From JACPYM01 sp031423495 (GTDB lineage: Bacteria > Acidobacteriota > Blastocatellia > RBC074), in the NCBI GenBank assembly GCA_031423495.1, contig JANPFP010000066.1, positions 1 to 64,000 of the forward strand: a stretch of 64,000 bases of DNA. Direction: 5' to 3'. A program made the position numbers and the translations under genes. The notes beneath the pieces are model-generated. The model did not search any database. It was not told where the DNA came from and saw only the letters and a list, made by a program, of their open reading frames with translations. Below, piece after piece: positions 25,501 to 40,500 of the stretch; the stretch's first letter is position 1; every line of letters starts with the position of its first letter.

Positions 25501-28500
25501 CGTATTTGCCCGGCGTCAGTCCGGTGAAGGAATAGAAGCCGCCATTCGCCGTCGTCGTATTCGCCACCGCCGGTGAATCAGCCGAACTGAAGCCGCCGCT
25601 ATTGTCGCGGTCGAGATAAAGATCGAGTTTCACACCGTCTACGCCGGGTTCGCCCGTGTCGAAACGACCGTTGTTATTGAGGTCTTTCCACACGAGATTG
25701 CCGAGGCTCATCGTCGTCGTGAAGCCGAAATCAATCGTCAGGTTGGTGTTGTTATTCGGTTCTGCCGGGTCAGTCGGGCCGCGATCAATTTCGCCCGTCG
25801 GTTCGCTGCCCGCGTTGGGGCCGAGCGTCAGCACCGCGCTGCGAATGCCGTTGCTCGCATTGAAGGTAGTGCCCACACCGTTGTCGTCGCTATCGTCAAC
25901 GTCAGTGTCGGGGTCGCCCGAATCGCGCGTGCTGCTCGTGCATCCAACTAAAGCACCGGCGAGTGCGCCCGTGCCGGTGAAGTTGCTCGCCGCGACTTCG
26001 ACGAGATAGTCACCCGCCGCCAAGCCATCAAAACGATAATAGCCGCCGCTGGCTGTCGTGACCGGAGCCACGTCTACGCCCGCTGCGTTCTTCGCCACTG
26101 CGCCACCGCCTGTGAGCAAGCGTACGATCACGCCGTTGACGCCGGTGTCGCCCGTATTGAGCAAGCCGTCGTCGTTCAAGTCTTTGAACACGCGATTGCC
26201 GATGCTGAAGACCTGCGCGACGACGATGGTGAATTCGCGCGAGCCGACGCAACCGTTCGCGTCAGTCGCTCTGAGTGTCACGACACTTGAGCCAGCCGTC
26301 GTTGGCGTGCCGCTCAATAAGCCCGTCGTGGCGTTGAGCGCGATGCCGTTCGGCAAGGTTCCGGTTGAAACAGCCCAAGTCACCGTGCCGGTTGCGCCTT
26401 CGACGGTCAGCGTTTGGTTATAAGCCACGCCGACGAAACCGCTCGGCAGTGTTGCCGGATTCACCGTCAACACGTTGCACATCGGACGCACTGTGAAAGG
26501 CCGCGTCGTGGTGCATCCGTTGGCGTCGGTGAGTCTGATGGTGAACGAACGATCCACCGTGCTGGTGGGCGTGCCGCTCAATACGCCGGTCGTGGCGTTG
26601 AGCGTAATGCCGGCGGGCAATGTGCCGTCCGCCACCGTCCACGTTAGCGGAGCCAGCGCGTTCGGCGAGGTGAGCGTTGCGTTATATGCCGCGCCGACTT
26701 GCCCTGACGGCAATGTCGTCGGATTGATCGTCAGAATGTTGCAGACCGGCGTCAGCGTGAATTCACGCGTACCCATACAACCGTTCGCGTCAGTGCCCCT
26801 GATGGTAAAGCTGGTGAACGTCGTCGTCGCCGTGCTGGTCGGCGTACCGCTCAACACGCCTGCTGTCGAGAGCGTTAAGCCCGTCGGCAACGTGCCTGCC
26901 GAAACAGCCCACGTCACCGTGCCGTTCGCGCCCGAAGCCGTGAAAGTTACGTTATAAGCCGTACCCACTGTCGCCGTCGGCAACGCAATCGGATTGACCG
27001 TGAACGTGTTGCATTGTGGCATCAGCGAATATTCGCGCGTTGCCATACAGCCGTTCACGTCAGTGCCTTTGACCGTGAAACTCGCGGTCGCGGTCGCCGT
27101 CGGCGTGCCGCTGATGACGCCCGTCGTCGCGCCCAATGACAAGCCCGTCGGCAATGAGCCAGTGGTGATCGTCCAGTTGACCGCACCCGTCGCGTTGTTG
27201 AGCGAAAGCGTTTGGTTATATGCGACGTTGATGCTGGCGACCGGCAAGGTCGTCGGCGCAATCGTCAGATTGGTGTTGCAAATCGGAGTGATGGTGAATT
27301 CACGTGTCGCGGGGCAGTTGTTCGCGTCTACCGCACGAATGGTGAACGTGCGCGCCGTCGTGCTGGTCGGCGTACCGCTCAACACGCCCGAAGCTGAAAG
27401 CGTCAGGCCTGCGGGCAGTGTGCCAACTGAAACCGAGAACGTGACGTTGCCCGTCGCGCCGCTCACCGTCAGCGTTTGCGAATAGGCTGTGCCGACTTGT
27501 CCGTTCGGCAAGGTGGTCGGGTTGATCGTCAGCACGTTGCACACGGGCGTGATGGTGAAATCGCGCGTCGTGCCGCATCCGTTCGCGTCAACGACACTGA
27601 TCGTGAAGCTGCGCGCTGTCGTGCTGGTCGGAGTGCCGCTAATCACGCCGCCCGCGCTCAACGTGAGGCCGTTGGGCAACACGCCGTTCGCAATGCTGAA
27701 CGTGACCGCGCCCGTTGCGCCGCTGACGGCGAGTGTCGCGTTGTAAGCCGCGCCGACTTGTCCGGCGGGCAAAGTGCTGGTGGTGAACGTCACTACGTTG
27801 CACACCGGCGTGATGGTGAAATCGCGCGTCCCCATACAGCCGTTCGCGTCGGTCGCTTTGATCGTGACCGTGCGCGCGGCGGTGCTGGTCGGCGTACCGC
27901 TGATCACGCCCGCTGCGGTCATCGTCAAGCCGTTCGGTAAAGCTCCAGTCGAAATGCTGAACGTCACATTGCCGTTCGCGCCCGTGACCGCAAGCGTCGC
28001 GTTATAAGCCACACCGACTTGTCCGTTCGGCAATGCGCTGGTCGTGAAAGCCAAAGCGTTGCAACCGGGCATCAGCGAGAATTCGCGCGTCGCCATGCAG
28101 CCGTTGGCGTCGGTGACTTTGACCGTGAAGGTCGCCGCCGTCACTGATTGCGGTGTACCGGAAATCAAGCCCGCCGTCGAAAGCGTCAAGCCCGTCGGCA
28201 ATGCGCCCGAAGCAATCGTCCAAGTGACCGCACCGGTTGCGCCGGTGACGGTGAGTGATTGGTTATAAGCCACGTTCACTGCCGCTGCTGGCAACGAAGC
28301 CGGTGTGACCGTCAACGTATTGCAAAGCGGCGTGATAGTGAATGACGCGGTCGCGGGGCAGTTGTTGGCGTCCGTCGCGCGAATCGTGAAGGTGCGGGCG
28401 ATCGTGCTGGTTGGCGTGCCGCTCAATACGCCTGCCGGTGAGAGCGTTAAGCCAGCGGGTAAAGCGCCTGCTGAAACACTAAACGTCACTGCGCCAGTTG

Positions 28501-31500
28501 CGCCGTTGACGGCGAGCGATTGGTTATACGCTGTGCCTACGGTGGCGCTGGGCAACACTGCCGGATTCAACGTCAATACGTTGCAGACCGGCGTCATCGT
28601 GAACGAAGCCGTCACGCCGCATCCGTTAGCGTCAACCGCGCGGATGGTGAACGAACGATCCACCGTGCTGGTCGGTGTGCCGCTAATCAGACCCGTTGCG
28701 CTCAACGTCAAGCCGTTCGGCAAAGCGCCGCCCGTCAACGAGAACGCCAACGCGCCCGTCGCGCCTGTGACCGTGAGTTGTTGCGAATAGCTTGCGCCGA
28801 CTTGTCCGTTGGGCAACGAAGCCGGATTCATCGTCAACGTGTTGCAGAGCGGCGCAATCGTGAAATCGCGCGTACCCATACAGCCGTTGGCGTCGGTCAC
28901 TTTAATGGTGAACGTGCGCGCCGCCGTGCTGGTCGGCGTACCTGAAATTGAGCCACTCGCCGTCATCGTCAAGCCCGCAGGCAGCGTGCCCGCCGATATG
29001 CTGTAAGTTACTGCGCCGTTGTTGCCCGACACCGTGAGTTGTTGCGAATAAGCCGAGCCGACTTGTCCGTTCGCCAACGCGCTGGTCGTAATCGAGAGCA
29101 GGTTGCAACCGGGCATCAGCGAGAATTCGCGTGTGGCGAAACATCCGTTCGCGTCACTCACGCGCGCCGTGAAGGTCGCCGTCGAAACCGAAGTCGGCGT
29201 ACCTGAAATCACACCCGTCGAACTCAAGCTCAAGCCGTTCGGCAAGCCGCCCGCCGAGATCGTCCAAGCGACTACGCCCGTCGCGCCCGTTACTGAAAGC
29301 GTTTGGTTATAAGGCACGTTGATAGCCGCCGCAGGCAAACTTGCGGGCGAAACCGTCAGCGTGTTGCAACCAGGTATGAACGTGAAGCTCTGGGTCGCGG
29401 GGCAGTTGTTCGCGTCTACGACTCTGACCACAAACGTAGCGTTCGCCGTCGAAGTCGGAACGCCGCTGATGACGCCTGAAGCGTTGAGCGACAAGCCCGT
29501 GGGCAGCGCGCCAGAGGCGAGGCTCCAAGCGACGAGTCCGGTAGCTCCTGTGACTGTGAGTTGTTGGTTATAAGCCGCGCCGACTTGCGGAATCGGCAAG
29601 GTGGTTTGATTGACGAGCAACACGTTGCACGCAGGCGTGAGCGTGAAGGGGAGCGTCGCGGAGCATCCGTTCGCATCAACTATGCGGACGGTGAACGTGC
29701 GCGAAGTTGTGTTGAGCGGTGTGCCGCTGATGAGACCCGCCGCTGAGAGCGACAAGCCCGCTGACAATTGGCTCGGCGCTACCAGACTCCACGTCACTGC
29801 GCCGGTCGCATTGCTGACCGTGAGCTGTTGGTTATAAGCCGTACCGACTTGCGCGTTCGTCAAAGTCGCAGGGCTGATCGCCAAATTGGTGTTGCAGAGC
29901 GGTGTGATGGTGAAATCGCGCGTACCCATACAGCCGTTCGCGTCGGTCACTTTGATCGTGAATGCAGCCGCCGTCGTGCTGGTCGGCGTACCTGAAACCA
30001 AGCCTGCTGCCGTGAGCGTCAAGCCCGCCGGTAACGTGCCAGTCGAGACGCTGTATGTCACTGCGCCGTTGTTGCCGCTGACCGTGAGTTGTTGCGAATA
30101 GCTTGTACCGACTTGCGCGTTGGGCAAGCTGGCTGGCCCCACCGTCAACGTATTGCAACCCGGCATCAGCGAATATTCGCGCGTCGCCATGCATCCGTTG
30201 GCGTCGGTGACTTTCACCGTGAAGCTGGCAGTCGCAGCCGCTGTCGGTCTGCCACTCAGCACGCCCGTCGAGGCGTTGAGCGACATACCCATCGGCAATG
30301 CGCCGGAAGCAATCATCCACACCAGCGGATTCGTCGCGCCGCCCGTGACCGTAATCGTCTGGTTGTAATCAACCCCGATTTGCGCGCTCGGCAAGCTCGT
30401 CGGACTCAACGTCAACGTCGCGCAACCCGGCGTGATGGTGTATTCGAGCGTCGCCATACACCCGTTGGCGTCGGTCGCTTTGACCGTGAAGGTGAACGCC
30501 GTCGTCGGCAACGTGCCACTCAGCAAGCCGGTGCTTGAGAGCGTCAGGCTGCTGGGTAAAGGATTATTGGGCGGCGTCGTAACAACGCTCCAGACAACGT
30601 TTCCAGTTGCGTTGGTGGTGCTGAGTTGTTGCGAATAAGCCGCGCCAATGGTGCCGCTCGGCAGAACGAGCGGATTGATCGTGATGGTTTGGCAAACAAT
30701 GGTGACGGTGAATTCGCGCGTCGCCGTGCAACCGTTCGCGTCAGTCGCGCGAATGGTGAACGCGGGATTCGTCAATGACGTAGGCGTTCCGCCAATCACG
30801 CCACCCCCTGCACTGTTAGACAGCGTTAAGCCAGCGGGTAATGAACCCGCTGAGACCGCGAACGAATACGGCGCAACGCCGCCTGTCGCTGAAAGCGTTT
30901 GCGAATAGGCCGCGCCAATCGTGCCGTTGGGCAAGGTTGCTGGATTCACTGTGATGGTCGGGCAAACCGGCGTCACGGTGTATTGGCGTTCGCCAAAACA
31001 TCCGTTCGGTCCGGTCGCGCGAATCGTGAAGGTTGCGCTTGTGAAACTCGTCGGTGTGCCGCTCACCGCGCCCGTCGTCGGATTGAGTGAGATGCCCACC
31101 GGCAAGTTACCGGCTGACACGCTCCACGACACGGTACCGGTCAAGCCCGATTGCGTGAGCGTCGTTGAATAAGCCGTGCCTACGGTCATCGCGGGCGTCG
31201 TCGGGAAGGTCGCAGGCGAGATCGTTATGGTGTTGCATACGACGTTGAGCGTCAGCGTCACCGAGCCGGTGCATCCGTTCGCGTCGGTCACGCGGAAGGT
31301 GAGCGCGGGCGAACCCGGAGCCGTCGGCGTACCGCTCAACAGTCCAGCATTTGGGCCGCTGGTCACAAAGGTCATGCCGTTCGGCAACGTGCCGTTCGTC
31401 AAAGCCCACGTGAGTGTGCCGTTCGCGCCTGTCGCACTGAGTTGCTGTGAATAAGCCGAACCAACCGTCGCTTGCGGCAATGAGGCAGGCGTCACGGTGA

Positions 31501-34500
31501 TGGTTGGGCAAGTCGCCACGACCGTGAAGCTGCGCGTGCCTTTGCATCCGCCAGCATTGGTCGCATCGGTGGCTTCGATGGTGAAGTTATAAGTGCCTGC
31601 CGTCGTCGGCGTACCGCTGATGACTGCGCCAGTTAATGATAAGCCGGTGGGCAACGCGCCTGTGCCGATGACCGCGAATGTATACGTCCCGCTGCCGCCC
31701 GTCGCGGTGATGGTTTGGTTATACGCCGTGCCGACGGTCGCAGCGGGCAACGTCGCCGGATTCACCGTGATGGTCGGGCAGCCGACTGAAATCGAAAGCG
31801 CAATCGAACCCTGACAGCCGTTGCCGTCGGTCACGTTGATCGTGAAATTAAAGTTGCCGTTCGTCGTCGGCGTACCGCTCAAGAGTCCGCCAGTCGTCAG
31901 CGTCAAGCCACCGGGCAAGGCTCCGGCTGAGACCATCCACGCGAGTGGATTAACGCCGCCCGTTGCGGTGAGTTGTTGCGAATAGTTCGCGCCAATCGTA
32001 CCGGCAGGCAGGCTGGTTTGCACTACGACCAGCGTGTTGCATACGACGTTGAGCGAGAGTGTCACCGAAGCCATACAGCCCAGCGAATCAGTTGCCGTGA
32101 AAACGAGATTGCTCGAAGCCAACGCCGTCGGCGTGCCGCTCAACAGACCCGCGTTCGTGAACGTCATGCCGTTCGGCAATGTGCCGTTCGCCAGCGCCCA
32201 CGTCACTGCGCCGGTTGCGCCTGTGACCGAGAGCGGTTGGTTATAAAGCGCGCCTAACACTGCGTCAGGCAGCGTGGTCGGCGTGATCGTCAGCACTCCG
32301 CAAGTGCGTACGGTGAAGCTGCGGCTGCCTGTGCAACCTGCTGCATCGGTCGCCATGATGGTGAACGTGGTGTTGCTTGCCGTCGTCGGCACACCCGTCA
32401 ACGCGCCCGTCGTGGCATTCAACAAAATGCCTGCGGGCAGTGCGCCGTTCGTCACGCTGAACGTGACCGCGCCCGTCGCGCCCGTGGTTGAAAGCGTCGC
32501 GCTATAAGCCGCACCGACAATGCCGCCGGGCAACGAAGCCGGATTGACTGTCAGCGCCGTGCAACCCGGTGCAAGCGAATAAGTCGCAGTGGCCGGGCAG
32601 TTATTGGCATCGGTCGCCGTGATGGTGAACGACACGCTCGCATTGCTCGTCGGCGTACCCGCCAGAACGTTGCCGGTGAGCGTCAAGCCCGCAGGCAACG
32701 TACCCGCCGTGACGCTAAACGTAACCGCGCCCGTTGCGCCCGTCGTGCCGAACGTCACCGAGTAAGGCATGCCCACTGAGATAGCGGGCAAGTTCGCCGG
32801 AGTAATCGTGAACGCATTGCAAATCGGAGTGATGGTGAATTCGCTCGTCGCGGGGCAGTTGTTCGCGTCTACCGCACGAATGGTGAAGGTGCGCGAAATG
32901 GTGCTGGTCGGTGTGCCGGAAAGCAGTCCGCCGCTTGTGAGCGATAAGCCAGCAGGCAGCGTACCCGTTACGCTCCACGTCACTGTGCCGGTTGCGCCCG
33001 TGACCGCGAGTTGTTGCGAATAGGCCGCGCCGACTTGTCCGTTGGGCAAGTTCGTCGTGATGGTCAACGTGTTGCACACCGGCGTGATCGTGAATTGCAA
33101 CGCGCCGAAACAGCCGTTCGCATCTTGTGCGCGAATTGAGAACGTCGTCGCCGCTGTGCTGGTTGGCACGCCGCCAATCGTGTTGCCGGTGAGCGTTAAG
33201 CCCGCAGGCAAAGAACCAACAAGTGAGAACGTGTAAGGCGAGACGCCGCCCGTCGCGCTCACGGTTTGCGAATACGCCGTGCCGACTTGTCCGTTCGGCA
33301 GCGTACCGCTGACCGTAATCGTCGGGCAATTCGGCGTAACGGTATAAGTGCGTTCGCCGCGACAGCCGTTCACGTCAGTTACGCGAATCGTGAAAGTCGC
33401 GCCTGCGCTGCTCGTTGGCGTACCAGCCAGCAAGCCGCCGCTCGTGAGCGTCAAGCCCGCAGGCAGCGTGCCTGGCGTGACGAGGCTCCACGTCAAAGCG
33501 CCTCTGCCACCTGTGGCCGTGAGCTGTTGGCTATAGGGCGTGCCTACGACAAACGGCCCGACGGCGGTTTGGTCAAGCGTGATGGTTTGGCAGTTGATGA
33601 CGAGCGCCAAATCAATGGTCGCCATGCATCCGCCGTTGTCTGTGACTTTGAACGTAATCGTTCCGCTTGCGGGTGCTGTCGGCGTACCAGCCAACACGCC
33701 ATTGATAAACGTCATCCCCGTCGGCAACGTACCGGTCATGATGCTGAAGGTGTAAGGCGTAGCTCCGCCCGTGACGGTGAAAGTCGTCGAGGGATAAACC
33801 GCGCCAACTGTGCCTTGCGGCAAGCTCGTCGGCGTCGCAAACGTCATCGTCGAACAGCCCACCGTCAGCGTGAAATTGCGCGTACCCATACAACCATTGG
33901 CGTCGGTCACTTTGATCGTGAACGTATGCGCCGTCACGTCAGAGGTCGTGCCGCTGACGACGCCAGCCGTCGAGAGCGTGAGACCCGTCGGCAACGAACC
34001 ACTCGCCAGCGTCCACGTCAGCGGATTCACGCCGCCCGTGGCCGCTAGCGATTGGTTGTATGCCACACCCGCAACCGGGTTCGGCAAACTCGAAGTCGTA
34101 ATGTTCAACGTGTTGCATACGACGTTGATGGTCAGCACCACTGTCGCAAAACAGTTGTTCGCGTCAGTCGCGCGGAAGGTCAGGCTCGCGGGCGATGCGG
34201 TCGGAGCCGTCGGCGTTCCGCTAATCACGCCATTCGCAAAGGTCAATCCGTTGGGCAACGTACCGGTCATCGTCCAGGTGATTGCGCCGGTTGCGCCGCT
34301 GACGGTGAGCGTTTGGTTATAAGCCGCGCCGACGGTGGCGTTGGGCAAAGAGGATTGATTGATCGTCAGCGCGTTGCACGCCGGAGCAATCGTGAATGAT
34401 TGCGAACCGGGGCAGCCGTTCGCGTCGGTCACAGAAATCGTGAACGTGCGCAAAAGCGTGCTGGTCGGTGTTCCGCTAATCACACCGGTCGGGCCATCGA

Positions 34501-37500
34501 GCGTTAAGCCCGCTGGCAATTGTCCGACTGAAACATTGAAACCATACGGCGCAGTGCCGCCGGTCGCCGTGATGGTCGCGCTATAAGGCACGCCGACTTG
34601 TCCGTTGGTCAACGTTGTCGAAGCCACCGTGATCGTCGCGCAACCCGGCGTCAGCGTGTATTGACGTGAGGCCGTGCAACCGTTGGCATCGGTCGCCGTG
34701 ATGGTGAACGTTGATGCCGTCGCCACATTCGTCGTGCCGCTGATGGTCGCGCCGCTCAAGGTCAAACCGTTGGGCAGGCTGCCCGCCGTGATAGCGTAAC
34801 TCACCGCGCCCATCGCATTCGCCGTCGTCAGCGTCGCCGTGTAAGCCACACCGCGCGTGATCGCAGGCAACGTCGCAGGGTTCAGTGAAAGGTTGGTGTT
34901 GCAAATCGGCGTCACGGTGAAATTCGCAGTCGCCGTGCATCCGTTCGCGTCGGTCGCCGTGATGGTGAAAGCGCGCGCCGTTGTGCTGGTCGGCGTACCG
35001 CCAATCGTGTTGCCGGTGAGCGTCAAACCGTTGGGCAAGCTGCCGGTCGTCAAGGCAAACGTAACCGCGCCCGTCGCGTTCGTCACGCTCAAGGCTTGCG
35101 AGTAAGCCGTGCCGACTTGTCCGTTGGGCAACGTCGCCGGAGTGATGGCGAGGTTTGTATTGCAAAGCGGCGTGACGGTGAATTCGCGCGTACCCGTGCA
35201 GTTATTCGCGTCAGTCGCCGTGATGGTGAACGTGCGCGAGGCCGTGCTAGTCGGGGTTCCCGCAATCGTCGCGCCGGTCAAGGTCAAGCCCGCAGGCAAG
35301 GTTCCGGTCGTGACGGCAAAGGTATAAGGCCCCGTGCCGCCCGTCGCGCTGATAGTGGTTGATGGATAAGCCGTGCCGACTTGTCCGTTGGGCAGCGTCG
35401 CGGGATTGACCGTGATCGCGGGGCAATTCGGCGTCAGCGTGTATTGCCGCACCGCTGTGCAACCATTCGCGTCGGTCGCTGTGACGGTGAACGTCGTCGC
35501 GGTTGAAACATTCGTCGTGCCGCTGATGGTCGCGCCGCTTAAGGTCAAGCCGGTTGGCAATGCGCCGACAGTCACGGCGTAAGTCACCGCGCCCGTTGTG
35601 CCGGTGGTCGAAAGCGTTGCTGAATAAGCCACGCCGCGCGTGATGGCAGGCAAGGTCGTCGGATTCAACACGAGGTTCGTGTTGCAAATCGGCGTCACGC
35701 TGAACGTTTGCGTCGCGGTGCATCCGCGCGCGTCGGTTACTTGAATCGTGAAATTCGCCGTCGCCGTGCTGGTCGGCGTGCCGTCAATCAGATTGCCGGT
35801 GAGCATTAAGCCTGCGGGCAACGTACCGGTCGTGATGCCAAACGTATAAGGCCCGGTTCCGCCTGAGCCGGTCAGCGTTTGGTTATAAGGCGTGCCGACC
35901 TGTCCGTTGGGCAAGGTCGAATTCATCGAGATGACGGGGCAGCCAATCGTGATCGTCAAATCGCGCGTAGCGAAACAGCCATTCGCATCAGTCGCGCGCA
36001 CAGCGATATTCGCGCTGCCCGCCGCCGTCGGCGTGCCGCTAATTGTATTGCCGCCGGTGAGCGATAAGCCCGCTGGCAACGTGCCAGTGATCGTGAACGT
36101 ATAAGTTCCCACACCGCCCGTCGCGCTCAAAAGTTGTGAATACGCCGCGCCAATCGTGCCGTTGGGAAGCGTAGTGGGATTCACCGTGATGGTCGGGCAA
36201 TTGACGACCAGCGTCAGGTCAACCGTCGCGGTGCAACCCGCGTTGTCAGTCGCCATAAAACGGATCGTTCCGTTGATCGGCGTCGTCGGCGTACCGCTCA
36301 ACACGCCATTAGTGAAGCTCATCCCCGTCGGCAAAGTGCCACTCACAATCGCAAACGTATAAGGCGAGACGCCGCCCGTCGCGCTGAAGGTCGTCGTCGT
36401 GTAAGCCGCGTTGACAGTACCCGTCGGCAAGCTCGTCGGCAACATCGTGATCGTCGAACAGCCCGGCGTCAGCGTGAAGCTGCGTGTGCCGAAACAGCCG
36501 TTCGCATCAGTTACGCGCACCGTGAAATTCGCCGCCGTCGTTGCTGTCGTCGTGCCAGTGATCGCGCCGCTGGTCGAAAGCGTTAAGCCCACTGGCAATG
36601 CGCCGCCTGCTTCAATCGTCCACGTCAACGGATTGGTTCCGCCTGTGGCTGCCAGCGTTTGGTTATAAGCCACGCCCGCCACCGGATTGGGCAAGCTCGC
36701 CGTCGTGATGTTCAGCGTGTTGCATACGACCGTGATGGTCAGCGAACGCGCACCGGGGCAACTCGTCGAGTCATTCACCGTGATGCTGAAATTCGACGTG
36801 CCGAGCGCCGTCGGCGTACCGCTGATGACGCCGTTCAACAGACTCAAGCCCGCAGGCAGGCTGCCCGTCAGCGTGAACGAATAAGGCCCGGTGCCGCCCG
36901 TCGCACCCAGCGTTTGCGAATAAGCCTGATTGATCGTCGCGTTCGGCAAGCTTGTCGGCGTGACCGAAATTACATCGCAGGTGCGCACCGTGAACGTGCG
37001 CGAACCTGTGCAATCTGCCGCATCCGTCGCTGTGATGGTGAACGTGAACGCGCCCGCCGTCGTTGGCGTACCCGTAATTGCGCCAGCATTGACACCGTTG
37101 GGTGCGAGCGACAAACCCGCAGGCAATGAGCCGTTCGTGACGGCAAAGGTATAAGGCGTCGAACCGCCAGTCGCCGTCATCGTCGCGGCGTAAGCTGTGC
37201 CTACCGTGCCGTTGGGCAAGGTTGCGGGATTGACCGTGATCGTCGTGCAACCCGCATTGCCGCTATAAGCGCGCGAACCCTGACAGCCGTTCGCATCAGT
37301 CACGCTCACCGTGAAATTGAAAGGCGCTGAACTCGTCGGCGTACCGCTCAAGGTCGCCGTCGCCGTGTTAAACGTGAGTCCGCCCGGCAGCGTGCCTGTG
37401 AAGCTCCACGTCAACGTGCCGGTCGTGTTGGTTGCGCTGAAAACTTGCGAGAAAGTCGAACCTACGGTCATCGTCGGCAGTGTTGCCGGATTCACTGTGA

Positions 37501-40500
37501 TGGTCGCGCAATTGACGCGAATCGAAATCGTCACCGAACCCTGACAGCCGTTCGCATCGGTCGCCGTGAAGGTCACGCTCGTGCCAGTGGTCGGCGCAGT
37601 CGGCGTCCCGCCCAATACGCCATTGGCGAAAGTCATTCCGGCAGGCAGATTGCTCGGCGCGTTCCAAGTCACTGCGCCGTTGTTGCCCGAAACGCTCAAG
37701 GTCTGGTTCGGATACAACACGCCGACCGTACCCGCAGGCAGCGTCGCGGGCGTGACCGTCAACGTATTGCAAGCCGGTTGCAGCGTGAACGAAAGGAAGC
37801 CGGTGCAACCGTTCGCGTCAGTCGCCGTGATGGTGAACGTGCGTGAAATCGTGCTGGTGGGCGTGCCGGTGATTTGACCCGCATTCACGCCGCTGGCCGC
37901 GAGCGTCAAGCCCGCTGGCAATTGTCCGGTCGTGACCGAATAGGTGTAAGGCGTGCTTCCGCCTGTTGCGCTAATCGTCGTGTTGTAAGGCGTGCCCACC
38001 GTCGCATTCGGCAAGCCGGGCACAGGCGAAGCCGGACTCAAGGTGATCGTCGTGCAAGTCGGCGAACCGGTGTAATTGCGCGAACCCGCGCAGCCGTTCG
38101 CATCGGTCGCCGTGACCGTGAAGTTGTAAGCCGCCGCGCTCGTCGGCGTACCGCTCAAGATCGCCGTCGCCGCGTTAAAGGTGAGTCCGGCAGGCAGTGT
38201 GCCCGTCGTCGTCCACGTGACTGCGCCGCTTGCGCCCGATTGGGTGAAGGTTTGTGAGAACGAGACGCCCGTCGTCATCGTCGGCAAGCTGGCAGGATTC
38301 ACTGTGATGCTTTGGCAATTGACGATGATGGCAATCGTGACCGAACCGAAACAGCCGTTCGCGTCAGTCGCGCGAATTGTCACCGTTGGCGCAGGCGTCG
38401 CTGTCGGAGCCGTAGGCGTACCGCTAATCGCGCCCGTCGTCGGGTTAAGCGTTAAGCCTGCGGGCAACGTTCCCGCACTCACGCTCCAAGTGACCGTGCC
38501 GTTAAAGCCTGTGACGCTGAGGGTGTGCGAATAGATCGCGCCCACCGTACCCGTCGGCGGCGTGGTCGAAGTCACATTCAAGTTATTGCATACCGGTTGC
38601 ACAGTGAACGAACGCGAACCCGCGCAGCCGTTCGCGTCCGTCGCCGTGACGGTGAAGGTGCGCGACACCGTGCTGGTTGGCGTACCGCTGATCGTGTTGC
38701 CGGTGAGCGTCAAGCCTGCGGGCAGCGTGCCGGTGACAGTCCATGTCAGCGAGCCGTTGCCGCCTGTCGCGCTCAAGGCAGCACTGTAAAACACGCCTAC
38801 CGTGCCGTTCGGCAAGGTCGTTTGGTCAATCGTGATGGTGGGGCAATTCGATGAAAGATTGAACTCTTGCGTGCCCGTGCATCCGTTCGCGTCAGTCGCC
38901 GTGATGTTGAACGGTGTCGAAGCCGTGCTCGTCGGCGTACCGCTAATCACGCCGCCCGTCGTCATCGTCAATCCAGCCGGCAGGCTGCCCGTTGTGACTG
39001 CGTATGTGTAAGGCGAAGTGCCGCCCGTCGCGCTGACCGTTGCGTTGTAAGGCGTGCCTACAACCGCGTTGGGCAAACTGGTCGTCGTGAAAGTAATTGC
39101 CGGGCAAGTGCGCGTGATAGTCAGCGGTACTTGTCCGCTGCAACCGTTTTGATCAGTCGCGCGAATCGTGACGTTCGTGCTGCCCGCCGTCGTCGGCGTA
39201 CCGCTCAACAATCCGGTCGAGGGATTGAGCGTCAAGCCTGTTGGCAACGTGCCGACGCTGATGCTCCAGGTGATCGTGCCGATGCCGCCGGTTTGCGACA
39301 TCTGTTGCGAATAGCTTTGTCCCACCGTCGCGCCGGGCAAGGTCGCGGGCGTGACCGTGATCGTCGGGCAAGCAATCGTGATGCTCAACGGTGTCGTCGT
39401 GAAGCAGCCATTCGCGTCAGCCGCGCGCACCGTGAAATTCGCCGTGCCAGCCGCCGTCGGCGTACCCGAAATCACGCCGCCAGTGGAAAGCGATAGCCCC
39501 GCAGGCAATGCGCCGGTCACCGTCCACGAATAAGGCGAAGTGCCGCCCGTCGCCAAGAGCGTTTGGTTATACGCCACGCCAATCGTACCGCCCGGCAGCG
39601 CGCCGGTTTGCGTAATGCTCACCGTCGGGCAGTTCATCGAGATGGTGAAACTGCGCGTACCGAGACAGCCGTTCGCGTCACTGGCTTGAATCGTAAAGCT
39701 GGAAGAACCTGCAGCCGTCGGCGTACCGCTCAACACTTGCGTCGCCGGGTTGAACGTCATGCCGGTCGGCAATGCGCCCGCGCTGACGCTCCAGGTAATC
39801 GCGCCTGCGCCGCCGCTTTGCGTGAAAGTCGTCGTCGGATAAGCCGTGCCGACTGTGCCATCCGGCAACGTCGCCGGATTCACAGTGATGGTCGGGCAAC
39901 CCGTCGAGATCGAAAGATTGACGGTGGCGAAACATCCGTTGACGTCGGCGACGCGAACGACGAACGAAGCACTGCCGTTCGCTGTTGGAATACCGCTAAT
40001 CACGCCTGCGGTTGAAAGGGTTAAACCCACCGGCAAGCTGCCGCTATCCAGTGTCCAGTTCAGTGCGCCTGTGCCGCCGGTCGCAGTGAGCGTTTGGTTA
40101 TACGCCGTACCGATGACGCCGTTCGGCAAGCTCGATTGATTGATGGTGATGGTTTGGCAATTGACCGCGATGCTCAACGCGCGGGAACCCGCGCAACCCG
40201 AAACGTCAATCACACCCACCGTGAAATTGCCTGTCGCCAATGCCGTCGGTGTGCCGGTGATGGCTCCGCCACTCGACAAGGTCAAACCGGCGGGCAGGCT
40301 TCCGCTCAAAACGCTGAACGTGTAAGGCCCGGTTCCGCCCACAGCGGTGAGCGTTTGGTTATAAGCCGCGCCCATCGTCGCGTTAGGCAGTGTCGCCGGA
40401 TTGATCGTGATGACATCGCAGACCGTACCGCTGTAAGGGCGCGCGCCCGTGCATCCACTGGCCGTATGCGTGGCGGTAATCGTGAAGCTGTAAGCGCCCG

